64,000 nucleotides of DNA from Pseudoalteromonas marina (GTDB lineage: Bacteria > Pseudomonadota > Gammaproteobacteria > Enterobacterales > Alteromonadaceae): positions 186,001-250,000 of the forward strand of contig NZ_AHCB03000007.1 in assembly GCF_000238335.3 (NCBI RefSeq). The letters are read 5' to 3'. Every line of letters begins with the position of its first letter. Positions within the stretch are counted from its first letter, which is position 1. The notes beneath the pieces are model-generated. The model was not told where the DNA came from. It made no database searches and saw only the letters and a list, made by a program, of their open reading frames with translations. Shown in pieces: positions 45,953-55,329 of this stretch. Both the position numbers and the translations under genes were made by a program.

Positions 45953-47083
45953 TTAGTTATCGTCATCCCCCATTCCATCAATAGTGACACCTTGTAAAAA
46001 GCCCGCACCTTGTTGTTCGTTATTGCGCAGTTTAATCATCAAGCGTAAGTCATTTGGTGAGTCAGCATGATGCAGTGCATCTGCATAATTAATACGTTGC
46101 TGCCTGTATAACTCAAAAAGGGCTTGGTCAAAGGTTTGCATGCCCATATCGTTAGATTTAGCCATGGCCTCTTTAATGCCGCCAATATCGCCGTTTTTAA
46201 TCAGCTCTGCCACCATAGGTGAATTAAGCAATATCTCTATTGCGGCAACGCGGCCGTCACCATCTGAGGTAGGTATTAATTGTTGAGCTACAATGGCACG
46301 TAAGTTAAGTGCTAAATCGTATTTAAGCTTGTCATGCTTCTCTTTTGGTACCAAATGCATAATACGGTCAATGGCTTGGTTAGCATTGTTGGCATGCAGT
46401 GTAGCCACACATAAATGCCCTGTTTCAGCAAAGCTTAATGCGTATTCCATAGTTTCTTGCGAACGTATTTCACCAATTAAAATAACATCTGGAGCTTGAC
46501 GTAATGAGCTTTTGAGCGCCGACTCAAAACTATCTGTATCGAGCCCTACTTCGCGTTGGGTGATAATACTTTTGCGGTGCTCATGAACAAACTCAATTGG
46601 ATCTTCTATTGTTAAAATATGACCTCGTTGGTTTCGGTTTCTGTAGCCAATCAGGGCTGCTAATGAGGTCGACTTACCGGTTCCTGTTCCACCAACAAAC
46701 AGAACTAAACCACGCTTAGCCATAATGACGTCGGTAAGTGTAGAAGGTAGGCCCAAATCACTGACATCGGGGATCTGTGTCACAATTCGGCGAATAACCA
46801 TACCTGCTCTATCGCGCTGCCAAAACGCAGAAATACGAAAACGCCCTTCGTCGGTTGCAATAGCAAAGTTACATTCTTTAGTAGCATGAAACTCCGCTTT
46901 TTGCTTTTCGCTCATCGCAGACTCAACCAACTGTAAAGACTCTTCGTCAGTGAGTTTGTCGTCGCCCAAAGGAATTAATTCACCGTTTATTTTTGCACTA
47001 ACAGGTAAACGGCTAGATACAAATAAATCAGAGCCTTTTTTCTCAATCATAGTGATTAAGTAACGGTTTAAAGATAAAGTCAT
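45953..47083 (-). CDS. pilU: type IV pilus retraction ATPase PilU
   Basis: A 376-aa hexameric secretion ATPase of the PilT/PilU type. Walker A is GGTGTGKSTS, the Asp box includes TIEDPIEFVH, Walker B is ILIGEIRSQETM, and the His box is AETGHLCVATLHANN. The C-terminal extension past residue 345, ending in an acidic MGDDDN tail, separates it from PilT. It helps PilT drive pilus retraction. It lies 9 bp downstream of pilT with an AAGGAA site and must be co-transcribed. Confidence 0.94.
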   Translation of the reverse strand: MTLSLNRYLITMIEKKGSDLFVSSRLPVSAKINGELIPLGDDKLTDEESLQLVESAMSEKQKAEFHATKECNFAIATDEGRFRISAFWQRDRAGMVIRRIVTQIPDVSDLGLPSTLTDVIMAKRGLVLFVGGTGTGKSTSLAALIGYRNRNQRGHILTIEDPIEFVHEHRKSIITQREVGLDTDSFESALKSSLRQAPDVILIGEIRSQETMEYALSFAETGHLCVATLHANNANQAIDRIMHLVPKEKHDKLKYDLALNLRAIVAQQLIPTSDGDGRVAAIEILLNSPMVAELIKNGDIGGIKEAMAKSNDMGMQTFDQALFELYRQQRINYADALHHADSPNDLRLMIKLRNNEQQGAGFLQGVTIDGMGDDDN

Positions 47084-47092
47084 GATAATTCC

Positions 47093-48133
47093 TTAACCAC
47101 CAAATTGTGTTTTGTCTTGCGCTTTAGCTTGCGCTGCGGTGTTGGTCACAATGCCTCGGTTAACTAAGTTTGTTAAACATTGATCCATTGTTTGCATACC
47201 AATTGATGCCCCCGTTTGAATAGACGAGTACATTTGTGCAATTTTGTCTTCTCGAATTAAGTTACGTATGGCGGGTACACCAATCATAATTTCATGAGCA
47301 GCCACTCGCCCACCGCCAATTTTTTTAAGGAGCGTTTGCGAAATAACCGCACGCAATGACTCAGACAACATAGAGCGTACCATTGCTTTTTCTTCACCAG
47401 GGAATACATCAATAATACGGTCAATGGTTTTGGGCGCGGAGGTTGTATGCAACGTACCAAACACTAAATGACCGGTTTCAGCAGCGGTCATCGCTAAGCG
47501 AATCGTTTCTAAATCACGCAACTCACCCACTAATATTACATCGGGGTCTTCACGCAGCGCACTACGTAGTGCGTTTGAAAAACTGTGTGTATCACGATGA
47601 ACTTCACGTTGGTTAACTAAGCTTAACTTGTTATCGTGAACAAATTCGATTGGATCTTCAATCGTTAAAATATGGTGATGCTTATTTTGATTTATGTAAT
47701 CAACCATGGCCGCAAGTGTTGTTGATTTACCCGACCCTGTTGGCCCGGTAACAAGCACTAAACCACGCGGGTTGTCTGATATTGTTTTAAAAATATCTGG
47801 CGCGCCTAAATCATCAAGTGTTAATACTTCACTCGGTATTGTACGAAATACTGCCGCAGGACCGCGGTTTGAATTAAAGGCATTAACACGAAAGCGAGCA
47901 AGATTAGGAACCTCAAACGAAAAATCCACCTCAAGGTTTTGTTCGTAATCTTTGCGCTGAGTATCGTTCATAATATCGTAAACTAAACTGTTTACGTCTT
48001 TATCTGCAAGGGCTGGTATATTAATGCGGCGAACATCACCATCTACGCGTATCATAGGTGAAACACCCGACGATAAATGTAAATCGGATGCATTGTGTTG
48101 CACACTAAACGCTAATAATTCGGTAATATCCAT
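47093..48133 (-). CDS. pilT: type IV pilus twitching motility ATPase PilT
   Basis: A 346-aa retraction ATPase. It starts DITELLAFSVQHNASDLHLS, Walker A is GPTGSGKSTT, the Asp box is TIEDPIEFVHD, Walker B is ILVGELRDLETIRLA, and the His box is AAETGHLVFGTLHTTSAP. The length matches Pseudomonas PilT (344 aa). It is divergent from yggS with only 29 bp between chosen start codons. The structural pilin genes are not in the window. Confidence 0.96.
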   Translation of the reverse strand: MDITELLAFSVQHNASDLHLSSGVSPMIRVDGDVRRINIPALADKDVNSLVYDIMNDTQRKDYEQNLEVDFSFEVPNLARFRVNAFNSNRGPAAVFRTIPSEVLTLDDLGAPDIFKTISDNPRGLVLVTGPTGSGKSTTLAAMVDYINQNKHHHILTIEDPIEFVHDNKLSLVNQREVHRDTHSFSNALRSALREDPDVILVGELRDLETIRLAMTAAETGHLVFGTLHTTSAPKTIDRIIDVFPGEEKAMVRSMLSESLRAVISQTLLKKIGGGRVAAHEIMIGVPAIRNLIREDKIAQMYSSIQTGASIGMQTMDQCLTNLVNRGIVTNTAAQAKAQDKTQFGG

Positions 48134-48162
48134 TTATGACTCCACAACTGGCTGATAATTAT

Positions 48163-48849
48163 ATGGTTACAATAGCAGAACGACTCACTTGCGCCTACGC
48201 AAGAATTTCAAACGCGGCAAAAAACACGCACAGAAGCAAAGATGAAATAACCTTGCTGGCGGTGTCTAAAACCAAACCTAGCGACGATATCGTTGCTGCC
48301 TACAATTATGGCCAACGCCAGTTTGGTGAGTCTTATGTTCAAGAAGCTGTAGATAAAATAGCTCAACTGCACACATATAGCGATATCATTTGGCATTTCA
48401 TTGGCCCTATCCAGTCAAATAAAAGTGCTTTAGTGGCAGAAAATTTTGATTGGGTACAAAGCGTTGATCGAATCAAAATAGCCAAGCGCCTCAACGCTCA
48501 GCGCCCAACTAGTAAACCACTACTTAATGTACTTATTCAGGTAAATATTAGCGCCGAGGAGGCAAAGTCGGGCTGTCATCCCGATGACATCGCAAATCTT
48601 GCTGAGTTTATTAGCCAATGTGATCAGTTAAGATTACGTGGTTTGATGGCTATTCCTGCAAAAAGTGACGATCCAACGACACAAACTCAATATTTTGAGC
48701 AATTACAAACTTGCTTTGATAAACTAAAGGCCCAATATCCACAGTTAGACACTCTATCTATGGGTATGAGTAATGACGTTGAAGCCGCAATTAGTGCAGG
48801 CTCAACTATGGTGAGGATCGGAACAGACATTTTTGGAACACGAACTTAA
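48163..48849 (+). CDS. yggS: YggS-type pyridoxal phosphate homeostasis protein
   Basis: A 228-aa PLP-binding alanine-racemase-like barrel protein (PLPBP, COG0325). The PLP lysine lies in LLAVSKTKP, and RQFGESYVQEA, WHFIGPIQSNKS, LIQVNISAEEAKSGC and LSMGMSNDVEAAISAGSTMVRIGT are family landmarks. The ATG at 48163 aligns to the base with the E. coli start; an earlier ATG at 48136 would lie two bases from the pilT start. It balances B6 vitamers and amino acids. It leads the yggS-proC-yggT run. Confidence 0.92.
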   Translation: MVTIAERLTCAYARISNAAKNTHRSKDEITLLAVSKTKPSDDIVAAYNYGQRQFGESYVQEAVDKIAQLHTYSDIIWHFIGPIQSNKSALVAENFDWVQSVDRIKIAKRLNAQRPTSKPLLNVLIQVNISAEEAKSGCHPDDIANLAEFISQCDQLRLRGLMAIPAKSDDPTTQTQYFEQLQTCFDKLKAQYPQLDTLSMGMSNDVEAAISAGSTMVRIGTDIFGTRT

Positions 48850-48866
48850 AAGGTAAAAACAGATTT

Positions 48867-49688
48867 ATGTCAGATAAAAAAATCGCATTTATAGGCACAG
48901 GTAACATGAGCTACGCTATTATTGGTGGCATGGTAAAAAACGGCTTTGACGCAAACAACATCATTGCGACTAACCGCAACCAAGAAAAGCTTGCAAAGGT
49001 AGCAGCCGATTTCAAGGTGCAAACCACCAGTGACAATAACGAAGCCCTACGCGATGCTGATGTAATTGTTTTGTCTGTAAAGCCGCAAATGATGGGCGAT
49101 TTATGTAAATCGTTTCAAGAGTCTGGCATCGATTTCAGTAATAAACTATTTATCTCAGTAGCTGCTGGTTTAACAGTAAGCCGCTTGCGCGAAATGTTAG
49201 GGCAAGATGTAAAAATTGTACGTTGCATGCCTAATACGCCGTCTTTATTAGGGCGTGGCGTCTCTGGCTTATTTGGCGCTGGCGAAACGCAACAAGAACA
49301 TGAATTTGTTCAACAAGTATTTGAGTGCACAGGTATTGTGGTGTGGGTCGAACAAGAAGCGCAAATTAACGATATCATTGCAGTCACAGGTTCATCACCA
49401 GCTTACTTTTTCTTATTTATGGAAGCCATTGAAGAAAAAGCAAAAGCGCTTGGTTTTAATGATGAAGATGCTCGTCGTTTAGTACAACAAACAGCACTTG
49501 GCGCTGCCGAAATGGCGTTAAGCCAACCAGAAATTAGCATTTCTCAGCTACGCGCAAACGTAACATCTAAAGGCGGTACTACACATGCCGCAGTTGAGCA
49601 TTTAAAAGACGAAGGCTTAACTAAAACCGTTGGCGATGCGATGGATGCGTGTATTGCTCGCGCGATGCAAATGGAAAAAGAACTTTAA
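48867..49688 (+). CDS. proC: pyrroline-5-carboxylate reductase
   Basis: A 273-aa enzyme for the last step of proline synthesis. The Rossmann motif IAFIGTGNMSYAIIGG at the N-terminus binds NAD(P)H, and KPQMM, VRCMPNTPSLLGRG, VTGSSPAYFFLFMEA and the C-terminal VTSKGGTTHAAVEHL are diagnostic. The length is normal (E. coli 269 aa). It begins 17 bp after yggS with an AGGT site, so the two are likely co-transcribed. Confidence 0.96.
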   Translation: MSDKKIAFIGTGNMSYAIIGGMVKNGFDANNIIATNRNQEKLAKVAADFKVQTTSDNNEALRDADVIVLSVKPQMMGDLCKSFQESGIDFSNKLFISVAAGLTVSRLREMLGQDVKIVRCMPNTPSLLGRGVSGLFGAGETQQEHEFVQQVFECTGIVVWVEQEAQINDIIAVTGSSPAYFFLFMEAIEEKAKALGFNDEDARRLVQQTALGAAEMALSQPEISISQLRANVTSKGGTTHAAVEHLKDEGLTKTVGDAMDACIARAMQMEKEL

Positions 49689-49715
49689 AACTACTTTACT
49701 ATTAAAGGTTACACT

Positions 49716-50249
49716 ATGAATGCCATGCAATTTTTGATCAGTACTCTGTTTGATTTGTTTTTAATGGTGGTACTACTGCGTTTTTGGCTACAGTGGGCAA
49801 AAGCCGATTTTTACAACCCAATGAGCCAGTTTGTGGTTAAAGCAACGTCGTTTGCAGTCAACCCTTTACGTAAAATTATACCCGGGTTAGGTGGGCTTGA
49901 TTTAGCCTCACTATTGCTGGCATTTATTGTAGCTATTGCCAAAATTAGTACTTTAATGTTGGTAATTTACGGCGCATGGGCTGCGCAACCCGTGTTTATT
50001 CAAGCCCTAATTACCGTAATAAAAGAAGGCTTAAACTTAGTATTTTGGGTATTAATTATCCGCGCAATTCTCAGCTGGGTAAGCCAAGGCTACAACCCTA
50101 TTGAAGCGGTTTTCCACCAGCTTACTGAGCCAATGCTTAAGCCACTTCGTAAAATTATTCCACCAATGGGCGGCTTAGATTTATCAGTACTTGTATTAAT
50201 TATTGGTATTCAGTTTTTACAAATGCTGTTAATGGACTTTTTAGCCTAA
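49716..50249 (+). CDS. yggT: YggT family membrane protein
   Basis: A 177-aa inner-membrane protein with two YGGT repeats. Each has a FDLFLMVVLLRFWLQW or LVFWVLIIRAILSW helix, followed by NPLRKIIPGLGGLDLASLL (about residues 49-67) or the similar KPLRKIIPPMGGLDLSVLV (about 141-159). E. coli YggT (188 aa) has been linked to osmotic stress resistance, while other family members affect cell division in Gram-positive bacteria and plastids. It follows proC by 27 bp and is followed by a terminator. Confidence 0.93.
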   Translation: MNAMQFLISTLFDLFLMVVLLRFWLQWAKADFYNPMSQFVVKATSFAVNPLRKIIPGLGGLDLASLLLAFIVAIAKISTLMLVIYGAWAAQPVFIQALITVIKEGLNLVFWVLIIRAILSWVSQGYNPIEAVFHQLTEPMLKPLRKIIPPMGGLDLSVLVLIIGIQFLQMLLMDFLA

Positions 50250-50264
50250 GTTTTTGTTTTAAGC

Positions 50265-50291
50265 AAAAGAGGCCTTATGGCCTCTTTTTTA
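50265..50291 (+). terminator. intrinsic terminator after yggT
   Basis: The stem AAAAGAGGCC/GGCCTCTTTT with a TTAT loop and a T run, 15 bp after yggT. The next gene starts 19 bp later, so it may only attenuate transcription into DUF4426-rdgB-hemW. Confidence 0.85.
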
Positions 50292-50309
50292 CATTTTTTG
50301 GAGTGAACA

Positions 50310-50756
50310 ATGAATCGGTTAATTAAATTTTGTTTTATTGCTTGTTTAACACTCGCGTTTAACGCACACAGCGAACAAACATTGGGCGGGCAATATAAAG
50401 AACTTGGCCCGTGGCAAGTACATTACATTGCTTTTCCATCAACCTTTATTCAGCCACAAATCGCCAAAGCTTATGGGCTTGAGCGCAGTGGCTATAAAGG
50501 GATTGTTAATATTTCTGTGTTAAAAAACAATACAGGCAATACAGCTCAAAAGGCCAAGTTATCTGGCACAGCCAGAAACCTACTTGGCAACAAACAAACG
50601 CTTAACTTTAAAGAAGTAATTGAAGGCGAGTCGATTTATTACCTTGCCCAAGTCGATTTTACAAACGAAGAAATACTGCGCTTTGAAATTGAAATACAGC
50701 AAAGCAATCAATTTCAAACACTGCAATTTCAGCAAAAATTTTACGTAGATAAATAA
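50310..50756 (+). CDS. DUF4426 periplasmic protein
   Basis: A 148-aa exported protein. The N-terminal signal peptide (about residues 1-21) ends NAHS before EQTLGG. The rest fits DUF4426, with [21 protein letters not shown] and a beta-rich C-terminal part (LRFEIEIQQ). The family is found in gammaproteobacteria just upstream of rdgB, as here (4 bp gap). A GGAGTG site precedes the ATG. The function is unknown. Confidence 0.8.
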   Translation: MNRLIKFCFIACLTLAFNAHSEQTLGGQYKELGPWQVHYIAFPSTFIQPQIAKAYGLERSGYKGIVNISVLKNNTGNTAQKAKLSGTARNLLGNKQTLNFKEVIEGESIYYLAQVDFTNEEILRFEIEIQQSNQFQTLQFQQKFYVDK

Positions 50757-50760
50757 TATT

Positions 50761-51360
50761 ATGAACAAAACTTTAGTCCTTGCCACGGGTAACCCTGGCA
50801 AAGTAAGTGAGCTGGCCAACATGTTAAGCCCACTTAATATTAATGTAGTTCCACAAAGTGATTTTAACGTTAGTGAAGTAGCCGAAACAGGTACTACCTT
50901 TGTTGAAAATGCTATTATTAAAGCCCGTCATGCAGCTAAAATTACGGGTATGCCTGCCATAGCTGATGATTCCGGCTTAGAGGTTGATGGTTTAAACGGC
51001 GCACCGGGGGTTTACTCTGCTCGCTTTGCTGGTGAGAGCGCAAGCGATCAAGACAACATAGATAAACTACTTAATGATTTAGGTAATAACCCAAATCGTA
51101 AAGCGCGTTTTTGGTGTGTATTAGTATTAATGCGCCACGCCGATGACCCTACCCCGCTTATTTGCAGCGCAAGCTGGGAAGGCGAAATTACACAAACCCA
51201 ACATGGCGAAGGCGGGTTTGGTTACGACCCGGTATTTTTTGTTGAAGAGCAAAACTGTACCAGCGCCGAGTTAACCAAAGAGCAAAAAAATGCTGTGAGC
51301 CATCGCGGTCAAGCACTACAGTCTTTGCTAAATGAGCTACAACTAAAAGGCGGCCTGTGA
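50761..51360 (+). CDS. rdgB: XTP/dITP diphosphatase RdgB
   Basis: A 199-aa house-cleaning pyrophosphatase that removes dITP and XTP from the nucleotide pool. The start [14 protein letters not shown] is the ITPA/HAM1 signature, and [32 protein letters not shown] and SHRGQAL are conserved. The length matches E. coli RdgB (197 aa). Its stop overlaps the hemW start (GTGA). Confidence 0.96.
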   Translation: MNKTLVLATGNPGKVSELANMLSPLNINVVPQSDFNVSEVAETGTTFVENAIIKARHAAKITGMPAIADDSGLEVDGLNGAPGVYSARFAGESASDQDNIDKLLNDLGNNPNRKARFWCVLVLMRHADDPTPLICSASWEGEITQTQHGEGGFGYDPVFFVEEQNCTSAELTKEQKNAVSHRGQALQSLLNELQLKGGL

Positions 51361-52493
51361 CTCTTCCTCCTCTAAGTTTATATGTGCACGTACCTTGGTG
51401 CGTTCAAAAATGCCCTTATTGCGACTTTAATAGCCACGGGCAAAAAGGCGACATACCAGAAGCCGAATATGTTCAGCATTTAATAGACGATTTAAAAGCC
51501 GACTTACACTTAGTTCAAGGGCGCAAAATTCACAGTATATTTATTGGTGGCGGTACGCCAAGTTTATTGACCGGTGATGCTTACACACGCCTACTAAGCG
51601 AAGTCGATAACCTTATAGGCCTTGCCGATAATTGTGAAATAACCCTCGAAGCAAACCCAGGCACAGTAGAAACGGGCCGATTTAAAGAGTATGTAAAAGC
51701 AGGTATAAACCGTATTTCAATTGGCATACAAAGCCTGCAAAGCGACAAGTTAAAAGCGCTTGGCCGCATTCATGGTGCTAACGAAGCAACCTATGCAGCA
51801 GAGCAAGCCAAAGAAGCTGGTTTAAATAGTTTTAATCTTGATTTAATGCACGGCTTACCAGGGCAAACCTTAGACGATGCATTAAGTGATTTAAAGCAAA
51901 TTATTGCGCTCGATCCCCCACATATTTCGTGGTACCAACTTACCATAGAGCCTAATACTCAGTTTGCATCTAAACCGCCAACACTACCTCAAGATGAAAC
52001 TCTGTGGGATATTCAAGAACAAGGCCAAGCACTACTTGCAGAAGCAGGTTATATACAATACGAAATTTCAGGGTATGCAAAACCGGGCTATCAATGCCAA
52101 CATAACTTAAATTATTGGCGGTTTGGCGATTATCTGGGGATTGGCTGTGGTGCTCATGGTAAGGTTACCAATGCAAAAACCGGCATAATTACCCGAACTG
52201 AAAAGGTCAAACATCCCCGTGGCTACATGGATATGGTAAAGCCTTATTTGTATAAAAGCTGGCACGTTGAGCAAGACGATTTAGCTTTCGAGTTTTTTAT
52301 GAATCGCTTTCGCCTTGTCGAACCATGCCCGATTGAAGACTACAGTGCGCTGACTAGTCAGCCATTGCAAAGCCAACAAGCAGCTTTAAATAAAGCCATA
52401 AACACCGGTTTATTAATAGAAAAAGACGGTCACTGGCAAGTGAGCCTTAAAGGGCATCGCTTTTTAAATGACCTGCTAGAATTGTTCGTATAA
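51357..52493 (+). CDS. hemW: radical SAM family heme chaperone HemW
   Basis: A 378-aa radical SAM protein that binds heme and transfers it to target enzymes. The cluster motif is CVQKCPYC in [47 protein letters not shown] and the C-terminal [10 protein letters not shown] place it in the HemW subgroup rather than the true coproporphyrinogen dehydrogenase HemN. The GTG start shares four bases with the rdgB stop. E. coli HemW has 378 aa. Confidence 0.94.
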   Translation: MTLPPLSLYVHVPWCVQKCPYCDFNSHGQKGDIPEAEYVQHLIDDLKADLHLVQGRKIHSIFIGGGTPSLLTGDAYTRLLSEVDNLIGLADNCEITLEANPGTVETGRFKEYVKAGINRISIGIQSLQSDKLKALGRIHGANEATYAAEQAKEAGLNSFNLDLMHGLPGQTLDDALSDLKQIIALDPPHISWYQLTIEPNTQFASKPPTLPQDETLWDIQEQGQALLAEAGYIQYEISGYAKPGYQCQHNLNYWRFGDYLGIGCGAHGKVTNAKTGIITRTEKVKHPRGYMDMVKPYLYKSWHVEQDDLAFEFFMNRFRLVEPCPIEDYSALTSQPLQSQQAALNKAINTGLLIEKDGHWQVSLKGHRFLNDLLELFV

Positions 52494-52578
52494 TGCATTG
52501 GGCGTTATACGTCATGTAAAGCGAATACATGAAAAATTAAAATACCCTAATGGGTTTCTAACAACAAAAGGGAAAACA

Positions 52579-54411
52579 ATGCGTAAACTTACCTTTATTG
52601 CAGCAGCTGTGAGTGTTGCACTCCTTGCTGGTTGCCAACAAGCACCACAACAATCTGTAACCACTCCAATTGTTCAAGCGCAACCTGTACAAAGCGAAAT
52701 TGACAAAGCCAATGCGTTTTTTGAAGATACCTTTAACCGTGATGTGATGAGCAGCCCGGTTTACCAAACTTACATGGGTATTAAAAAAGATTACGATAAG
52801 TGGGATGACGGCAGCGAAGAGCAAAAACTCAAAGACCTCGCTGAAACTAAAGCCGACTTAGTTGCCCTAAACGCGATTAACCGCGACCTGCTAGACGATG
52901 CAACTAAAGTAAGCTACGACTTAAAAAAACAAGACTTAGAAAGCTCAATTGCTGACTTTAAATGGCGTTACCACAACTACCCTGTAAACCAAATGTTTGG
53001 TACACACTCTATGGTGCCTGCTTTTTTAATAAACCAACATTCAATTAGTAATGTTAAAGAAGCAAAAGACTACATTTCGCGTTTAAATGGGGTGCCTACG
53101 GTATTTGACCAATTAGTAACTGACTTAGAAACACGAGCAGATAAAGGCATTATTGCACCTAAGTTTGTGTTTCCACATGTTATTGATTCAAGCAAAAACA
53201 TTATTCAGGGTGCACCATTTGAAAAAGGTGACGATTCAACACTTTTAGCAGACTTTAAACGCAAAGTAACGGCACTTGAAATCAGTCAAGACGAGAAAGA
53301 TGCACTTATTAACGAAGCAACTGACGCGTTAAAATCAGCAGTTAAGCCAGCTTACTCAAAGCTTATTAACTACCTAGCACAACTTGAAAAACGTGCTGAC
53401 GACCGTGATGGTGCTTGGAAATTACCTGAAGGTAATACCTTTTACAATAATGCACTTAAACGCACAACTACCACTGATTTAACTGCAAAAGAAATTCATG
53501 CAATTGGCCTATCAGAAGTAAGCCGTATACATGACGAAATGCGTGAAATTAAAGATAAAGTAGGCTTTAAAGGCGACTTAAAAGCGTTTATGCAGTTTAT
53601 GAAAACTGATAAGCAATTTTACTACCCAAATACAGCAGAGGGTAAACAACGCTACCTTGACGAAGCAACAGCTATGATCGACACAATGAAAGTGCGTCTT
53701 GATGAGCTCTTTATTGTTAAGCCAAAAGCTGACCTTAAAGTAAAAGCAGTTGAAGCTTTCCGTGAAAAAGCGGCGGGTAAAGCATTTTACCAACAGCCTG
53801 CGCCAGATGGTTCACGCCCGGGTATTTACTACGCAAACCTTTATGACATGGAAGCGATGCCAACGTACCAAATGGAAGCACTGGCTTACCATGAAGGTAT
53901 TCCGGGTCACCACATGCAAATAGCTATTTCGCAAGAACTAGAAGGTGTGCCTAAGTTCCGTAAATTTGGCGGCTACACAGCCTACATTGAAGGTTGGGGT
54001 TTATACTCTGAGCTTGTACCTAAAGAAATGGGTATGTACTCAGACCCATACTCAGACTTTGGTCGTCTTTCTATGGAATTATGGCGCGCGTGCCGTTTAG
54101 TGGTTGATACTGGTATTCACGCAATGAAGTGGACTCGCCAAGAAGGGATTGATTACTATGTGAATAACACCCCTAATGCCACTTCTGACGGCGTTAAAAT
54201 GGTTGAACGTCACATTGTAATGCCTTCGCAAGCAACGGCTTACAAAGTAGGTATGTTGAAAATTTTAGAACTACGTGAAGACGCTAAAAAGCAACTTGGC
54301 GACAAGTTTGATATTCGTCAGTTCCACGACGTAGTGCTAAAAAATGGCCCTGTGCCACTAAACGTACTAGAAAACTTTGTAAATGAATGGGTAGCAAGCA
54401 AAAAAGCTTAA
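52579..54411 (+). CDS. DUF885 family lipoprotein (putative metallopeptidase)
   Basis: A 610-aa predicted lipoprotein. The signal has a lipobox LLAGC (Cys19), and the mature part is a large helical DUF885 domain. The possible metal site is YHEGIPGHHMQIA (about residues 437-449) followed by AYIEGWGLYSE, as in other DUF885 proteins that resemble zinc carboxypeptidases. The ATG at 52579 follows AAAAGGGAAA; the open frame 27 codons upstream runs into the hemW end and lacks a signal. The substrate is unknown. Confidence 0.85.
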   Translation: MRKLTFIAAAVSVALLAGCQQAPQQSVTTPIVQAQPVQSEIDKANAFFEDTFNRDVMSSPVYQTYMGIKKDYDKWDDGSEEQKLKDLAETKADLVALNAINRDLLDDATKVSYDLKKQDLESSIADFKWRYHNYPVNQMFGTHSMVPAFLINQHSISNVKEAKDYISRLNGVPTVFDQLVTDLETRADKGIIAPKFVFPHVIDSSKNIIQGAPFEKGDDSTLLADFKRKVTALEISQDEKDALINEATDALKSAVKPAYSKLINYLAQLEKRADDRDGAWKLPEGNTFYNNALKRTTTTDLTAKEIHAIGLSEVSRIHDEMREIKDKVGFKGDLKAFMQFMKTDKQFYYPNTAEGKQRYLDEATAMIDTMKVRLDELFIVKPKADLKVKAVEAFREKAAGKAFYQQPAPDGSRPGIYYANLYDMEAMPTYQMEALAYHEGIPGHHMQIAISQELEGVPKFRKFGGYTAYIEGWGLYSELVPKEMGMYSDPYSDFGRLSMELWRACRLVVDTGIHAMKWTRQEGIDYYVNNTPNATSDGVKMVERHIVMPSQATAYKVGMLKILELREDAKKQLGDKFDIRQFHDVVLKNGPVPLNVLENFVNEWVASKKA

Positions 54412-54432
54412 TCCCAATTTATAAAGCTAACT

Positions 54433-54459
54433 AAAAGGTCGCTTATGCGGCCTTTTTTG
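54433..54459 (+). terminator. intrinsic terminator of the DUF885 gene
   Basis: The stem AAAAGGTCGC/GCGGCCTTTT (one G:T pair), TTAT loop and T run, 21 bp after the stop. Confidence 0.85.
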
Positions 54460-54525
54460 TATTTTGTACCAATTGGCAATAATAGGTTAAGCTAAACAAA
54501 AAGGTATTTAAGAGGCGCAAAAATT

Positions 54526-55194
54526 ATGGAGTTATGCATACAGTTACTTAACGCACGTATTTCAAAGCATCAATTAAATGAACTTGATAATGACTTTAAG
54601 CAGTTAAACCAAGCACAACAAACATTACAGCTTAATCATCTATACGAAAGCGCTTTGCGCATGAGTATTAAGTACGATTTTATGCAAAATGTAGCAACAC
54701 GTATTTTAACAACCAATACCCCACCTGCACCTTTTATCAATCAGTTAACAACCACAGATGCCTTGACGTTTTTTACTCCGGCGCTTAGAGAAAATAAGGG
54801 CTTCTTGGCACAAGATACCCAAGGCAATAATGTGTTGCACACTGTATTTAAACACGCTAATGCCCAAAAGCTGGCATTTAACTATATACGCTCATTAATG
54901 TTATTTGAATCTAACGATGACTTAGTAAAAGCGCTTGCTCAACCCAATGCTCGTGGCCTAACACCTGTTGCGTGTTACATTGCGTACGCAAATAAACCAA
55001 GCACGCCGGCTAAGCATGAATTTTCAGCACTGTTAGCCTTGATGGAAATAGAACAAAAACAAAACCCAACAGCTAAACAGCACTTGGCAAATATATTAAA
55101 AGGAACAGATCTTAACGAAACCAGTATTTTACTTAGTGCTGCTTACCTGCAACGTTCAACCGCGCAAGTTGCACATTTAGTTAAAGCGGTTTAG
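54526..55194 (+). CDS. hypothetical protein with ankyrin-like segments
   Basis: A 222-aa cytoplasmic, almost all-helical protein that I cannot assign to a named family. Two segments resemble ankyrin repeat starts: QDTQGNNVLHTVFKHA (about residues 104-119) and QPNARGLTPVACYIAYA (about 144-160), matching the D.xGxTxLHxA pattern in a degenerate form. The N-terminal 90 residues form charged helices. There is no signal or membrane segment. It has its own gap upstream with a terminator, and a structured intergenic region follows, so it looks monocistronic. Confidence 0.65.
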   Translation: MELCIQLLNARISKHQLNELDNDFKQLNQAQQTLQLNHLYESALRMSIKYDFMQNVATRILTTNTPPAPFINQLTTTDALTFFTPALRENKGFLAQDTQGNNVLHTVFKHANAQKLAFNYIRSLMLFESNDDLVKALAQPNARGLTPVACYIAYANKPSTPAKHEFSALLALMEIEQKQNPTAKQHLANILKGTDLNETSILLSAAYLQRSTAQVAHLVKAV

Positions 55195-55205
55195 GTCATG
55201 AGAAC

Positions 55206-55284
55206 CTTGATAGATTAAGCGTTGGCTAATCGAGTAACTATTTTACCAAGGTACGAGATTTGTAACCTAATGAGTTACATAAAT
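55206..55284 (+). repeat. intergenic repeat-like element, copy B, with hairpins
   Basis: This shares ordered blocks with 2353-2420 (AAGCGT, GAG.AAC, TTAC, GGT.CG, GATTTGT, ACC). It also folds: ACCTTG (55204-55209) can pair with CAAGGT, closing an inner GATTA/TAATC hairpin, and GTAAC/GTTAC form a third stem. It lies between two genes that point towards each other. Both the boundaries and the RNA nature are uncertain. Confidence 0.4.
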
Positions 55285-55329
55285 ACTAAACACACCGCTA
55301 TAAATTTAACCTAGAATAATAAATAGATC

